64,000 nt of DNA, from the NCBI RefSeq assembly GCF_031191185.1, contig NZ_CP133465.1:554001-618000 (forward strand), read 5' to 3'. Positions 27,137 to 37,812 of the stretch are shown here, piece after piece (the first letter of the stretch is position 1; each line of letters opens with the position of its first letter). Position numbers and translations under genes: made by a program. The DNA is from Prevotella nigrescens. GTDB taxonomy: Bacteria; Bacteroidota; Bacteroidia; Bacteroidales; Bacteroidaceae. The notes beneath the pieces are model-generated. The model saw only the letters and a program-made list of their open reading frames with translations, was not told the DNA's origin and did not search any database.

Positions 27137-30100
27137 CTCATTGAGTATATTCCATTACAACAAGGATTAAGACAGGCTGAAAGTACGGTAAATGTTCATT
27201 CTTATAGGTACTCATTGAGTATATTCCATTACAACAAGGATTAAGACTAACACGCAAGTTCATACAGCTATTACACTGGCCTCATTGAGTATATTCCATT
27301 ACAACAAGGATTAAGACTTTAGATTCATCTTCTCCTTTAACTTTGCATTTTCCTCATTGAGTATATTCCATTACAACAAGGATTAAGACCCACCTGCATT
27401 TCAGCAAGCGGGTCCAGCATCATCTCATTGAGTATATTCCATTACAACAAGGATTAAGACTCCACAGGGCAGATTTCAGTAGCAATACACTTGCTCATTG
27501 AGTATATTCCATTACAACAAGGATTAAGACTATTTATCGGGTATTCCTGAGCTTAAACTTTTTCTCATTGAGTATATTCCATTACAACAAGGATTAAGAC
27601 TCTTTACTTCGACAGAGAATGAATTGCCGTCTTCTCATTGAGTATATTCCATTACAACAAGGATTAAGACCATTTACTTTTTTACTCTCTACTTTTACAT
27701 TATTCCTCATTGAGTATATTCCATTACAACAAGGATTAAGACGATTGGTTACGCTTTCTAATTGCACTAAATTATTATCTCATTGAGTATATTCCATTAC
27801 AACAAGGATTAAGACTGCAGGCTCGACCTCTCTGTAGGTACTGTCGTTATGGGGGCTCATTGAGTATATTCCATTACAACAAGGATTAAGACTAAATACT
27901 GGCAAGGCAACTGTAAACTCTTCTGGATACTCATTGAGTATATTCCATTACAACAAGGATTAAGACCTGAAAATCCTGTAGAAAATAAAGTAATAACAAG
28001 CTCATTGAGTATATTCCATTACAACAAGGATTAAGACAGACAAATGTTCTTATGAAGGTTTACTTAGGATAATACTCATTGAGTATATTCCATTACAACA
28101 AGGATTAAGACCCCAAAATGAAAAGATACATACGCATAACACTTCTCATTGAGTATATTCCATTACAACAAGGATTAAGACTTCTTTAAAAAATGCTGCC
28201 ACACGAGCGATATTCTCATTGAGTATATTCCATTACAACAAGGATTAAGACCTTCTACCAGTTTACCTTCTGGTGTTTCTTTTGGCTCATTGAGTATATT
28301 CCATTACAACAAGGATTAAGACTCATATTAATCAATAGTACCCTCTTTATCGAGCTCATTGAGTATATTCCATTACAACAAGGATTAAGACCGGGAGACT
28401 GATAACTTACCTTGTAAGCACCATTCTCATTGAGTATATTCCATTACAACAAGGATTAAGACTAGTAATAATAATTTAAATATTAAAGAAAATGGCTCAT
28501 TGAGTATATTCCATTACAACAAGGATTAAGACTGATTATGATTCTTCTATTCATATAAATTAAGGTTTCTCATTGAGTATATTCCATTACAACAAGGATT
28601 AAGACTTCTTCTATTCATATAAATTAAGGTTTGCTCATTGAGTATATTCCATTACAACAAGGATTAAGACACCTCAGTAACCTCGATTACTTTACCCTCG
28701 ATTGCCTCTCATTGAGTATATTCCATTACAACAAGGATTAAGACGATTCTTCTATTCATATAAATTAAGGTTTGTTTTCTCATTGAGTATATTCCATTAC
28801 AACAAGGATTAAGACAACTACCAATTACTTTTTGTTCTTTTTCTTCGGCTCATTGAGTATATTCCATTACAACAAGGATTAAGACCTTGACGTATCTCTT
28901 GCAAAAGGGAAGAAGCAACATGCTCATTGAGTATATTCCATTACAACAAGGATTAAGACTTTATTTGGATCATACTCTACGTGAATATGGTCTTTCTCAT
29001 TGAGTATATTCCATTACAACAAGGATTAAGACATTTTTTTCATAAGGTTTCGTCAAAAACCTAAAACCTCATTGAGTATATTCCATTACAACAAGGATTA
29101 AGACGTAAAACTTAAATTCGTTTAAGTTCTCATTAACTACTCATTGAGTATATTCCATTACAACAAGGATTAAGACTCTTAATACTTACATTTACATTTG
29201 ACATAATCTCATTGAGTATATTCCATTACAACAAGGATTAAGACATATAAATACCAAACAGCTTAAAATGTATATACTCATTGAGTATATTCCATTACAA
29301 CAAGGATTAAGACAATGAAACATAAACTTCACCCGAAAGATTATCAGCTCATTGAGTATATTCCATTACAACAAGGATTAAGACACAAAATCTTTTTTAC
29401 TAAGTTTTTTTCTGCAACTCATTGAGTATATTCCATTACAACAAGGATTAAGACCGCAATTAGAACGCTTTTACATAAGCCGTTAGACACTCATTGAGTA
29501 TATTCCATTACAACAAGGATTAAGACCGCTTTTGCATTGCCCATTAGACAATTGTTCTATTCCTCATTGAGTATATTCCATTACAACAAGGATTAAGACT
29601 CGCCCAATAAACTCTGGTCTAAATGTATTTTTTATTCTCATTGAGTATATTCCATTACAACAAGGATTAAGACAAAACCAAATCTCTCAAAAGTGAAAGA
29701 GTTAGCCGCTCATTGAGTATATTCCATTACAACAAGGATTAAGACCAGTCAAATGACGTGTACGAATATCAATAGCATACTCATTGAGTATATTCCATTA
29801 CAACAAGGATTAAGACAACTTGCCAAGCATGCTCTTTAACAGCACGCTTTCTCATTGAGTATATTCCATTACAACAAGGATTAAGACAGTAGACGTAATC
29901 ACCATATAAATACCGAATAGCTCTCATTGAGTATATTCCATTACAACAAGGATTAAGACGACATCTTTAGGCTTTTTCTTTTCTCCTTTGTTCTCATTGA
30001 GTATATTCCATTACAACAAGGATTAAGACACTCTAAATTGTTAGTCTTCGTCCTCGTCTTTGTCTCATTGAGTATATTCCATTACAACAAGGATTAAGAC

Positions 30101-33100
30101 CGGTAGCAAGTTTTATCATCGGACTATTCACAAACTCATTGAGTATATTCCATTACAACAAGGATTAAGACGATTGAAAGACTTTTTAATTATTAACTAA
30201 CTTTCTCTCATTGAGTATATTCCATTACAACAAGGATTAAGACTGCAATAGCCTTAATACTTTCTGGATTGTCCATGCTCATTGAGTATATTCCATTACA
30301 ACAAGGATTAAGACACTTGATTACCTTCTTTGTTGGGTTTTTCTTTTTTACTCATTGAGTATATTCCATTACAACAAGGATTAAGACTAGATACAAGGGA
30401 GCTATCACAATTCGCATTAGACTTCTCATTGAGTATATTCCATTACAACAAGGATTAAGACTTGTAACGCTCGATCTTACTTACTTCAAGCAATCTCATT
30501 GAGTATATTCCATTACAACAAGGATTAAGACAGTAACACGAGAAATCCAACAGTAAGAAGTAACGGCTCATTGAGTATATTCCATTACAACAAGGATTAA
30601 GACAACTATATCCAATGTTCTATCAAAATGAAATTTTAACTCATTGAGTATATTCCATTACAACAAGGATTAAGACTTTTACGCAATTTTGGAAAAACAC
30701 AATAGAAGCTCATTGAGTATATTCCATTACAACAAGGATTAAGACCCCATTCTTTTTAAGATAAGAAAAATCAACTATTCCTCATTGAGTATATTCCATT
30801 ACAACAAGGATTAAGACATTTTTTCCATAATCTATTATTTTGTTTATTGTTACTCATTGAGTATATTCCATTACAACAAGGATTAAGACTGAACAAGGAA
30901 GAGGAATTTATAAAATTCAAGTACCTCATTGAGTATATTCCATTACAACAAGGATTAAGACATTGGATTATTTTCCTTTCTCTCTTTTTTATTCCTCATT
31001 GAGTATATTCCATTACAACAAGGATTAAGACTGCTAGAACGTTTATAATCAGTGACGCAAACATCTCTCATTGAGTATATTCCATTACAACAAGGATTAA
31101 GACAAATCAAACTCTCCTATGATTGTTTTAAGTTTACACTCATTGAGTATATTCCATTACAACAAGGATTAAGACCAATGGAATTAAACCAAAAACGTCT
31201 AGTATCCATCTCATTGAGTATATTCCATTACAACAAGGATTAAGACTCTCAGTATACTTCTTTTTTGTAGCTTCAAGGATTTCCTCATTGAGTATATTCC
31301 ATTACAACAAGGATTAAGACTTTCAAAGTGCTAAGTGAATCTTCTACATAAGTTGCACTCATTGAGTATATTCCATTACAACAAGGATTAAGACAAGCTC
31401 AAATTTGATAGTAGTTTAAATCTTTATACTCATTGAGTATATTCCATTACAACAAGGATTAAGACTCCATAAGTTTTTCTTATCTTTAATTAATCTGTCT
31501 CATTGAGTATATTCCATTACAACAAGGATTAAGACTCAGATTAATCGTGAAGTTACAATCAGCCAGCGCTCACTCATTGAGTATATTCCATTACAACAAG
31601 GATTAAGACCCTGATTCGGAGATGGCAACCTTTGGTGCTGACTCATTGAGTATATTCCATTACAACAAGGATTAAGACAAATACCGATTCGTAAAATCTT
31701 GCTTGTGGTATTCTCATTGAGTATATTCCATTACAACAAGGATTAAGACTCATAGATAATTGACTTGTTTTGTGCTTCCCGATCTTCACTCATTGAGTAT
31801 ATTCCATTACAACAAGGATTAAGACATAATTTGGCTTTTTTCAGAATTAATCTACCAAAAATACTCATTGAGTATATTCCATTACAACAAGGATTAAGAC
31901 TTCTGGCGCTCTTCCAAATCGGCATTCTTCAAGGCTCATTGAGTATATTCCATTACAACAAGGATTAAGACCTTATGATAACTTTCTTGTTTATCTTTGC
32001 ACCACCACTCATTGAGTATATTCCATTACAACAAGGATTAAGACAATGCGTCCGTCTGGTTCAATGATTATGATTCTTCTCATTGAGTATATTCCATTAC
32101 AACAAGGATTAAGACCTCGCATAACTATCCTCATGCTTCATAAACCCAGTACTCATTGAGTATATTCCATTACAACAAGGATTAAGACCATAATAAGTAT
32201 TAAACCAAGATACTAAAATTCCTATTCTCATTGAGTATATTCCATTACAACAAGGATTAAGACTATTACCTGTATTTGTAACATTTACAGTTTTAGCCTC
32301 ATTGAGTATATTCCATTACAACAAGGATTAAGACTACTCTAATGTAGTATCACAAAGAACTCTAAGCTCCTCATTGAGTATATTCCATTACAACAAGGAT
32401 TAAGACTCATCACGACTAAGAGGATTAATAACAATAACTACTCATTGAGTATATTCCATTACAACAAGGATTAAGACAGGGCAGTTTTCTGCACAAAGAT
32501 AAAACCGTTTCTCATTGAGTATATTCCATTACAACAAGGATTAAGACGCTTGTGGTATTCTTGAACTCCTTGATTTGAGCACTCATTGAGTATATTCCAT
32601 TACAACAAGGATTAAGACAATTAAATCCTTGTTGATTAGCATATCATTGACTCTCATTGAGTATATTCCATTACAACAAGGATTAAGACGTTCTCTTGAG
32701 GAACAACGTTCACATTCTTCACCTCTCATTGAGTATATTCCATTACAACAAGGATTAAGACACCAATCCAAAAATCGGATTTAGAAATTTTACTTTTCTC
32801 ATTGAGTATATTCCATTACAACAAGGATTAAGACTAGTTAGCGATAAATCGAAAGTCGCAGTGTAGGCGTCTCATTGAGTATATTCCATTACAACAAGGA
32901 TTAAGACAAAGATTATTCTATGGAAACGAAACCGTGGGAAATAACTCATTGAGTATATTCCATTACAACAAGGATTAAGACATTACTATTTTGTGCTGGT
33001 TTACATTTTTTATCTCTCATTGAGTATATTCCATTACAACAAGGATTAAGACTTATGAGGATTATAAGTAGAGTGTTTACTCCACTCATTGAGTATATTC

Positions 33101-33319
33101 CATTACAACAAGGATTAAGACACTAAGACTAACTCTAACATAATTGTCTAAAGTTCATTGAGTATATTCCATTACAACAAGGATTAAGACTTTAAGATTT
33201 ATTACTTTCATAATTGTTATTTATTTCATTGAGTATATTCCATTACAACAAGGATTAAGACTCCTGACCACTTGCGACGTCCTCTTGAAGGATATCATTC
33301 ATTGAGTATATTCCATTAC
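27137..33319 (+). CRISPR. CRISPR array, about 86 full repeats plus a truncated one
   Basis: 37-bp repeat starting CTCATTGAG, with TATTCCATTACAACAA in the middle and ending GGATTAAGAC. I counted 86 full copies by position (first 27137-27173), and a truncated copy at 33298-33319. Spacers are about 28-38 nt. Nearly all copies are identical; the last ones (33154 and 33225) start TTCATTGAG instead of CTCATTGAG and the final one loses its 3' half, marking the leader-distal end on the right. The 3' end of the repeat (ATTAAGAC) would give an 8-nt 5' handle of the kind used by type III crRNAs if read left to right. Overlapping open frames inside the array are artefacts of the repeats. Confidence 0.98.
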
Positions 33320-33425
33320 CGCAAGTTCAACATAGAACTGCAATCCCAAGTGTAGGTTTAGCTTAATAATCTATACCAGAAAACACCGAGGGGTTTGGGG
33401 GCGAGCAGCTCCCATGAGTGGAAAA

Positions 33426-34463
33426 TCAACAAGCAATGCATAAAAATAAAAAAGGGAGACCTCTGTCTCCCAAAGATTAATTAATTTTGCATTGCAATGT
33501 ACAAACAATTAACCTCGGAGCAAAGGTACACAATTTCTGTACTACTCCAAAATAGAACGAAACAAAAAGAGATTGCCAAAGCGATAAATGTAAGTCCAAG
33601 TACAGTGTCTCGTGAAATAAGACGTAATAGTGGAGCCAGAGGACGCTATAATTGGGAAACAGCCCAAGCAAATGCAGTACAAACAAAGCGTAAACAGCCA
33701 GGCAATCATTCAATCAGTAAGGATGTCATGGAAGAGGCAAAGCATCTTCTTGTTACCGAGCAATGGTCTCCGGAACAAATATCCGGTGTATTGGCCAAGG
33801 ACGGCAAGTATATTAGCCATGAAACCATATATCGTATGATACGTAAGGACAAGGCAGAAGGAGGAACATTATATAAACACTGTCGTCACAAGCTGAAGCG
33901 TCGCGCCAGACCTGTTGGTGGCAGGCGCATATCCATACCCAATAGAACAAGCATCAGTGAGAGACCTGCTGAAGTTGACGGAAAACGCTTTGGGGACTTC
34001 GAGATGGACACGATTGTTGGAAGAGGAAATCATGGAGCCATCGTGACACTGATAGAGCGCAGTACAAACATGCTGTTTATGAGAAAACTCAAAAAGGGAA
34101 AAAATGCCAAAGACCTGGCACGTACTGTAATACATTTGCTGTCTCCATTCAAAGAGCATGTCAAGTCTATTACAACTGACAACGGTACTGAATTCGCTTG
34201 TCATGAAATGATAGGCAAAAGCCTTGGTGTCACCATCTGTTTTGCTGACCCATACGCTTCATGGCAGAAAGGGGCCATAGAAAATGCAAACGGACTGATT
34301 AGGCTATACGTGCCAAAAACAGAATCGTTTGAACATGTCAGCCATCAACAAATCACAAAGTATTCAAAGAAAATTAACATCAGACCAAGAAAGAAATTAG
34401 AATTTAAAACACCACAGGAGTGCTTTTACGAACAAATTAAGTAAATTTGCACTTGCTTGTTGA
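33426..34463 (+). mobile_element. IS30-family insertion sequence
   Basis: About 1.04 kb. Imperfect terminal inverted repeats: TCAACAAGCAATGCA from 33426 on the left, and on the right, read inward, TCAACAAGCAAGTGCA ending at 34463. They enclose a complete IS30-type transposase. A small hairpin (GGGAGAC-CTCT-GTCTCCC, 33454-33471) lies between the left end and the gene and may block outside transcription. No clear target duplication is seen. It sits about 110 bp beyond the end of the array. Confidence 0.8.
33497..34444 (+). CDS. IS30-family transposase
   Basis: 315 residues, full length. An N-terminal helix-turn-helix ('KEIAKAINVSPSTVSREIRR') is followed by the DDE integrase core: Asp in 'FGDFEMDTIVGRG', Asp in 'SITTDNGTEF' and Glu in 'KGAIENANGLIRLYVPK'. 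All three acidic residues are present, so the enzyme could be active. Similar elements are common in Bacteroidota (IS4351 relatives). Confidence 0.95.
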   Translation: MYKQLTSEQRYTISVLLQNRTKQKEIAKAINVSPSTVSREIRRNSGARGRYNWETAQANAVQTKRKQPGNHSISKDVMEEAKHLLVTEQWSPEQISGVLAKDGKYISHETIYRMIRKDKAEGGTLYKHCRHKLKRRARPVGGRRISIPNRTSISERPAEVDGKRFGDFEMDTIVGRGNHGAIVTLIERSTNMLFMRKLKKGKNAKDLARTVIHLLSPFKEHVKSITTDNGTEFACHEMIGKSLGVTICFADPYASWQKGAIENANGLIRLYVPKTESFEHVSHQQITKYSKKINIRPRKKLEFKTPQECFYEQIK

Positions 34464-34531
34464 ATTCACGATGTCAAAATAAATACGATATAATTAAAAC
34501 AAATATAATAAGATAATCTAACTTTATTAAT

Positions 34532-36841
34532 ATGAAACGTTTTACCCTTTACGTCCTTACTTTATTAGGGCTTACATGCAACAATCTGTTTGCGCAAGAA
34601 TATTACAAGGGAGTTGTTCTCAATAGTAATGGAAATGGAGTAGAATTTGCAAACGTTGCTTTGCTAAGCTCTAAAGATTCTACTTTAATAATGGGTACAG
34701 TCACCAATTCAAAAGGGCAGTTCGAATTAAACTCTTCTTCAAAAGGATTGCTCAAAATCTCTTGTCTTGGCTATAAAGCTGAGTACGTAAACACAGAGAG
34801 TAACATACCTCTGACCATTACATTGCAAAACAGTTTCACCCTAATGAAAGAAGTTGTGGTCAGCTCAACAAAGCCTTTCACCCATATAGAAGGAGACGCA
34901 CTGGTTACACACATAAAAGGTACGCCGCTCGAACGTTTGGGTACGGCAAACGATGTATTGAGTAGACTTCCTGGTGTGATGAACAATCAAGGAAACATTG
35001 TTGTGTTTGGTAAAGGTGTACCGGCTATTTATATCAACGGACGATTGGTGCAACACAACAACCTGTTAGACCAACTTAAATCGGAAAAGATAAAAAAGGT
35101 AGAGGTAATAACCAACCCTGGAGCACGATACAATGCCACCGTTAAAGCAGTGATACGTATTACTACTGAAAGAGAATATGGCGAAGGACTTGCTTTTGCT
35201 AATACAACAAAGATAGGATATCTCGACTATCTTTATGGAATGGAGACTATAAATATGAATTACCGAAAAGGAAAACTCGACATTTTTACAGACCTTGAAT
35301 ATAATTATCAGAAGACAAAGCAGACTAGCCAAAGTGTTCAGAACACCTATCTAACACATCTATACACACAAAACATAAATTTAAGAGGGAAAAATAAAAA
35401 CCAATTATACGACGGAAGAATTGGTTTTAACTATACTTTCTCCCCTATACATTCGCTGGGGGTGTATTATAAAATAAGCCATAAACCCAGTAAATCGCAA
35501 CTAATATGCAACACAAACTCATGGATTGACGATATTTTTGACGATAATAGCAGCATAACGTCAGCTATAGATGGCAATTCTACTACACACAATATCGACG
35601 GATACTATACTAACAATTTTGGTAAATGGAACATCAATGCTGCATTCGATATCCTATGGAAAACAGCTAATGGATTCAGCCATTACCAAGAAGTAAACCA
35701 AAACACCTCCAACAGAAACATCACATCAAGCATTGATAGAGATGCACGCTTTTTTGCTGGTGAACTACACCTGATGAGACCTTTTTGGAAAGGTATTATA
35801 AAATTAGGTACCGAATATACAAATAGTCGAAGCAAGGAAGATTTTGTGAATACCGGAAACGTACTTACAAATAATTTCCCCTTAATAAAAGAAGGAAACA
35901 CTGCTTTGTATATAGAGTTGATGCAACGCTTTGGGCAAATAGCTTTTCAAGTTGGTTCAAGATACGAACACGTAAATAGTAACTACTATCAGAATGGACA
36001 AAAGATAGAACAGCAATCGCGCCGATACGATAGGCTATTTCCTACAGCACTTATAACCTTCCCCTTATCCAAAACGAATATTCAAATAAGCTACGCAAAG
36101 AAGTATATGCGACCTCTATACTCACAACTTGGAGGAAGCGTAACTTACATAAATCGCTATCTGTTTGAAAGTGGGAACCCTCTTCTTCGCCCAACTTATA
36201 TGGACGAATTTGCATTGAATGTAAACTATAAGTGGGCAATGATGATGCTGAACTACACCCACACAACCAATAAAATTATCACCTCTGCCATCGATTATAA
36301 AACTACAGGAGCTACATTGTTTAAGAAAGAGAACTCTAAATACGACATGAACGAACTGCAAATGCTCTTACACGTGGCTCCAGAGTTCGGAAAATATCGT
36401 CCTGCGCTGATGGTTGGAATAGTTGCACCTTTCTATAAAGAGATTTATCAAGGTAAAACAAAGCACTTTAATCATATCATAACGATTATTCGTTTCAACA
36501 ACATTCTTTTATTAAACCCTACCAGTATGTTCACAGCAGACTTTAGTTGGCGTGGTAAAGGAAATGGGGAAAACACATTTATTAATAAAACATGGCAAAT
36601 AAATCTGGGACTAATAAAGCAATGGGGAAAACATTGGAAGACTAAATTCACAGTAAACGACCTCTTTAATAGTGCTAGAAAACAATCTATAGCAATGTAT
36701 AGTGGTGTGAGAGAAAACTTTATGGAGAATCTATCCAACACACGAAGCGTTGAATGTACCGTAACTTACAGCTTTAACACAACAAGGTCTAAATACAAAG
36801 GTAAAGGCGCTGGTAGTAAAGAAAAAGAAAGATTGCAATAA
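34532..36841 (+). CDS. Outer-membrane beta-barrel protein with carboxypeptidase-regulatory-like domain (copy 1)
   Basis: 769 residues. Signal peptide MKRFTLYVLTLLGLTCNNLFAQ; a CarboxypepD_reg-like domain (residues about 22-110, 'GVVLNSNGNGVEFANVALLS'); a plug-like region ('GTANDVLSRLPGVMNNQGN', 'VEVITNPGARYNATVKAVI'); then a C-terminal barrel. This is the TonB-receptor-like 'outer membrane beta-barrel family' without a clear TonB box. It is one of four such genes here, each placed beside a C39-type peptide transporter or its remnant, which suggests a role in moving an exported peptide across the outer membrane. It starts directly after the IS30 element, so its original promoter may be lost. 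Confidence 0.8.
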   Translation: MKRFTLYVLTLLGLTCNNLFAQEYYKGVVLNSNGNGVEFANVALLSSKDSTLIMGTVTNSKGQFELNSSSKGLLKISCLGYKAEYVNTESNIPLTITLQNSFTLMKEVVVSSTKPFTHIEGDALVTHIKGTPLERLGTANDVLSRLPGVMNNQGNIVVFGKGVPAIYINGRLVQHNNLLDQLKSEKIKKVEVITNPGARYNATVKAVIRITTEREYGEGLAFANTTKIGYLDYLYGMETINMNYRKGKLDIFTDLEYNYQKTKQTSQSVQNTYLTHLYTQNINLRGKNKNQLYDGRIGFNYTFSPIHSLGVYYKISHKPSKSQLICNTNSWIDDIFDDNSSITSAIDGNSTTHNIDGYYTNNFGKWNINAAFDILWKTANGFSHYQEVNQNTSNRNITSSIDRDARFFAGELHLMRPFWKGIIKLGTEYTNSRSKEDFVNTGNVLTNNFPLIKEGNTALYIELMQRFGQIAFQVGSRYEHVNSNYYQNGQKIEQQSRRYDRLFPTALITFPLSKTNIQISYAKKYMRPLYSQLGGSVTYINRYLFESGNPLLRPTYMDEFALNVNYKWAMMMLNYTHTTNKIITSAIDYKTTGATLFKKENSKYDMNELQMLLHVAPEFGKYRPALMVGIVAPFYKEIYQGKTKHFNHIITIIRFNNILLLNPTSMFTADFSWRGKGNGENTFINKTWQINLGLIKQWGKHWKTKFTVNDLFNSARKQSIAMYSGVRENFMENLSNTRSVECTVTYSFNTTRSKYKGKGAGSKEKERLQ

Positions 36842-36855
36842 CTATATTGTGCATT

Positions 36856-37449
36856 ATGAAACATATTATGCAGCATGATGCCATGCAATGCGGAATTGCT
36901 TGCATAGCTATGGTTTGTAAGTATTATGGTAGAATGTGTTCATTCGAAACTCTATCAAATACCTGTACTATAACCAATGAGGGTGTTTCAATGCAGGCTT
37001 TAAAACAATTGGCAGAAGCCTTAGGTTTTGATGTGCTATGTGGAAAAGCAAGCTTATATCAAATAAAAGACATAAATTATCCTTGCTTACTCCATTGGAA
37101 CCAAAATCATTTTGTGGTACTGTACAAGGTCAAGAAGGGAAAGACATTCTACATTGCCGACCCCGCAAAGGGACTTGTTAAATATACTCTCGAGGAATTT
37201 AAAAAGCACTGGGTAAGCACACAATCGGGCGGTGAGGAAAAGGGTATCGCTATGTTCTTGGAACCAACACCTGCGTTTTATGGAAAGAAGATGGACGAAG
37301 AACCTAAAGAGGAACGCTCGTTTAAGTTCCTCTTTGGTTACATTAAGCAATATCGCAAGTACTTCGGTCAGATCGTATTGGGCTGCTCGTGGGAAGTCTT
37401 CTGCAACTCATTCTTTGAGGTAGGCAGAACGACTGAAAGATGGACTTAA
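36856..37449 (+). pseudogene. C39-peptidase ABC transporter, truncated by frameshift and loss of the ABC part
   Basis: Start at the ATG 36856 (the in-frame TTG at 36847 is less likely). The C39 domain is good: Cys in 'HDAMQCGIACIAMVC', His in 'LLHWNQNHFVVLYKV', Asp in 'YIADPAKG'. Residues up to 'KYFGQIVLG' match the intact transporter at 48668, and the DNA from about 37087 is nearly identical. Then one T is missing (GGGC-TGCTCG versus GGC-TTG-CTC in the intact copy), the frame changes, and the sequence diverges near 37425. About 190 of an expected ~730 residues remain, so the membrane and ATPase domains are gone. Confidence 0.85.
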
Positions 37450-37812
37450 ATATATTGATAATTAATTGTGAACACCTACTTAGTGCAAAATAATTGTATT
37501 GATTGTTTATGTACTGACATTATATGAACTGCAAACTCGTATCGTTATGTATGGTGTGACAAAATATGACGTCATATTTGTTCGTTTGAGATATCTCAGA
37601 CGAGAGTTTGTTATATCTCAGGCGAAGGTTTATGATATCTAAAATGCGACCGACAGACAATTGCTTTTCTGAAACCTTATTTTTGTCTCTGTAACTTGTT
37701 GTATTACATAATCTTGTAACATTTCCTTTTCAGCTTATTCTAATTCGCTCTCCGAAGCTGTATAAGGTCTTTATTTCATTAGAAGTATACTCCAAAGTAT
37801 AACCGACATAAA
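37450..37812. other. Intergenic region with short palindrome and 22-bp repeats, no gene
   Basis: 363 bp. It contains the perfect palindrome AAATATGACGTCATATTT (37562-37579) and three units starting ATATCTCA/ATATCTAA at 37591, 37613 and 37635, exactly 22 bp apart. Otherwise AT-rich without coding character. Confidence 0.55.

Noticed and set aside
31052-32771. Open frames inside the CRISPR array on both strands (for example repeated 'SLIEYIPLQQGLR')
   Set aside because: They are translations of the repeat itself; no start context and no coding character in the spacers on that strand.
13474-33319. tRNA, rRNA or tracrRNA-like gene near the locus
   Set aside because: No cloverleaf or anti-repeat was recognised; type III systems do not need a tracrRNA.
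33361-33425. G-rich stretch (GAGGGGTTTGGGGGCGAGC) as a possible attachment site or quadruplex
   Set aside because: Only two G-runs of useful length, and no second copy was found in the window.
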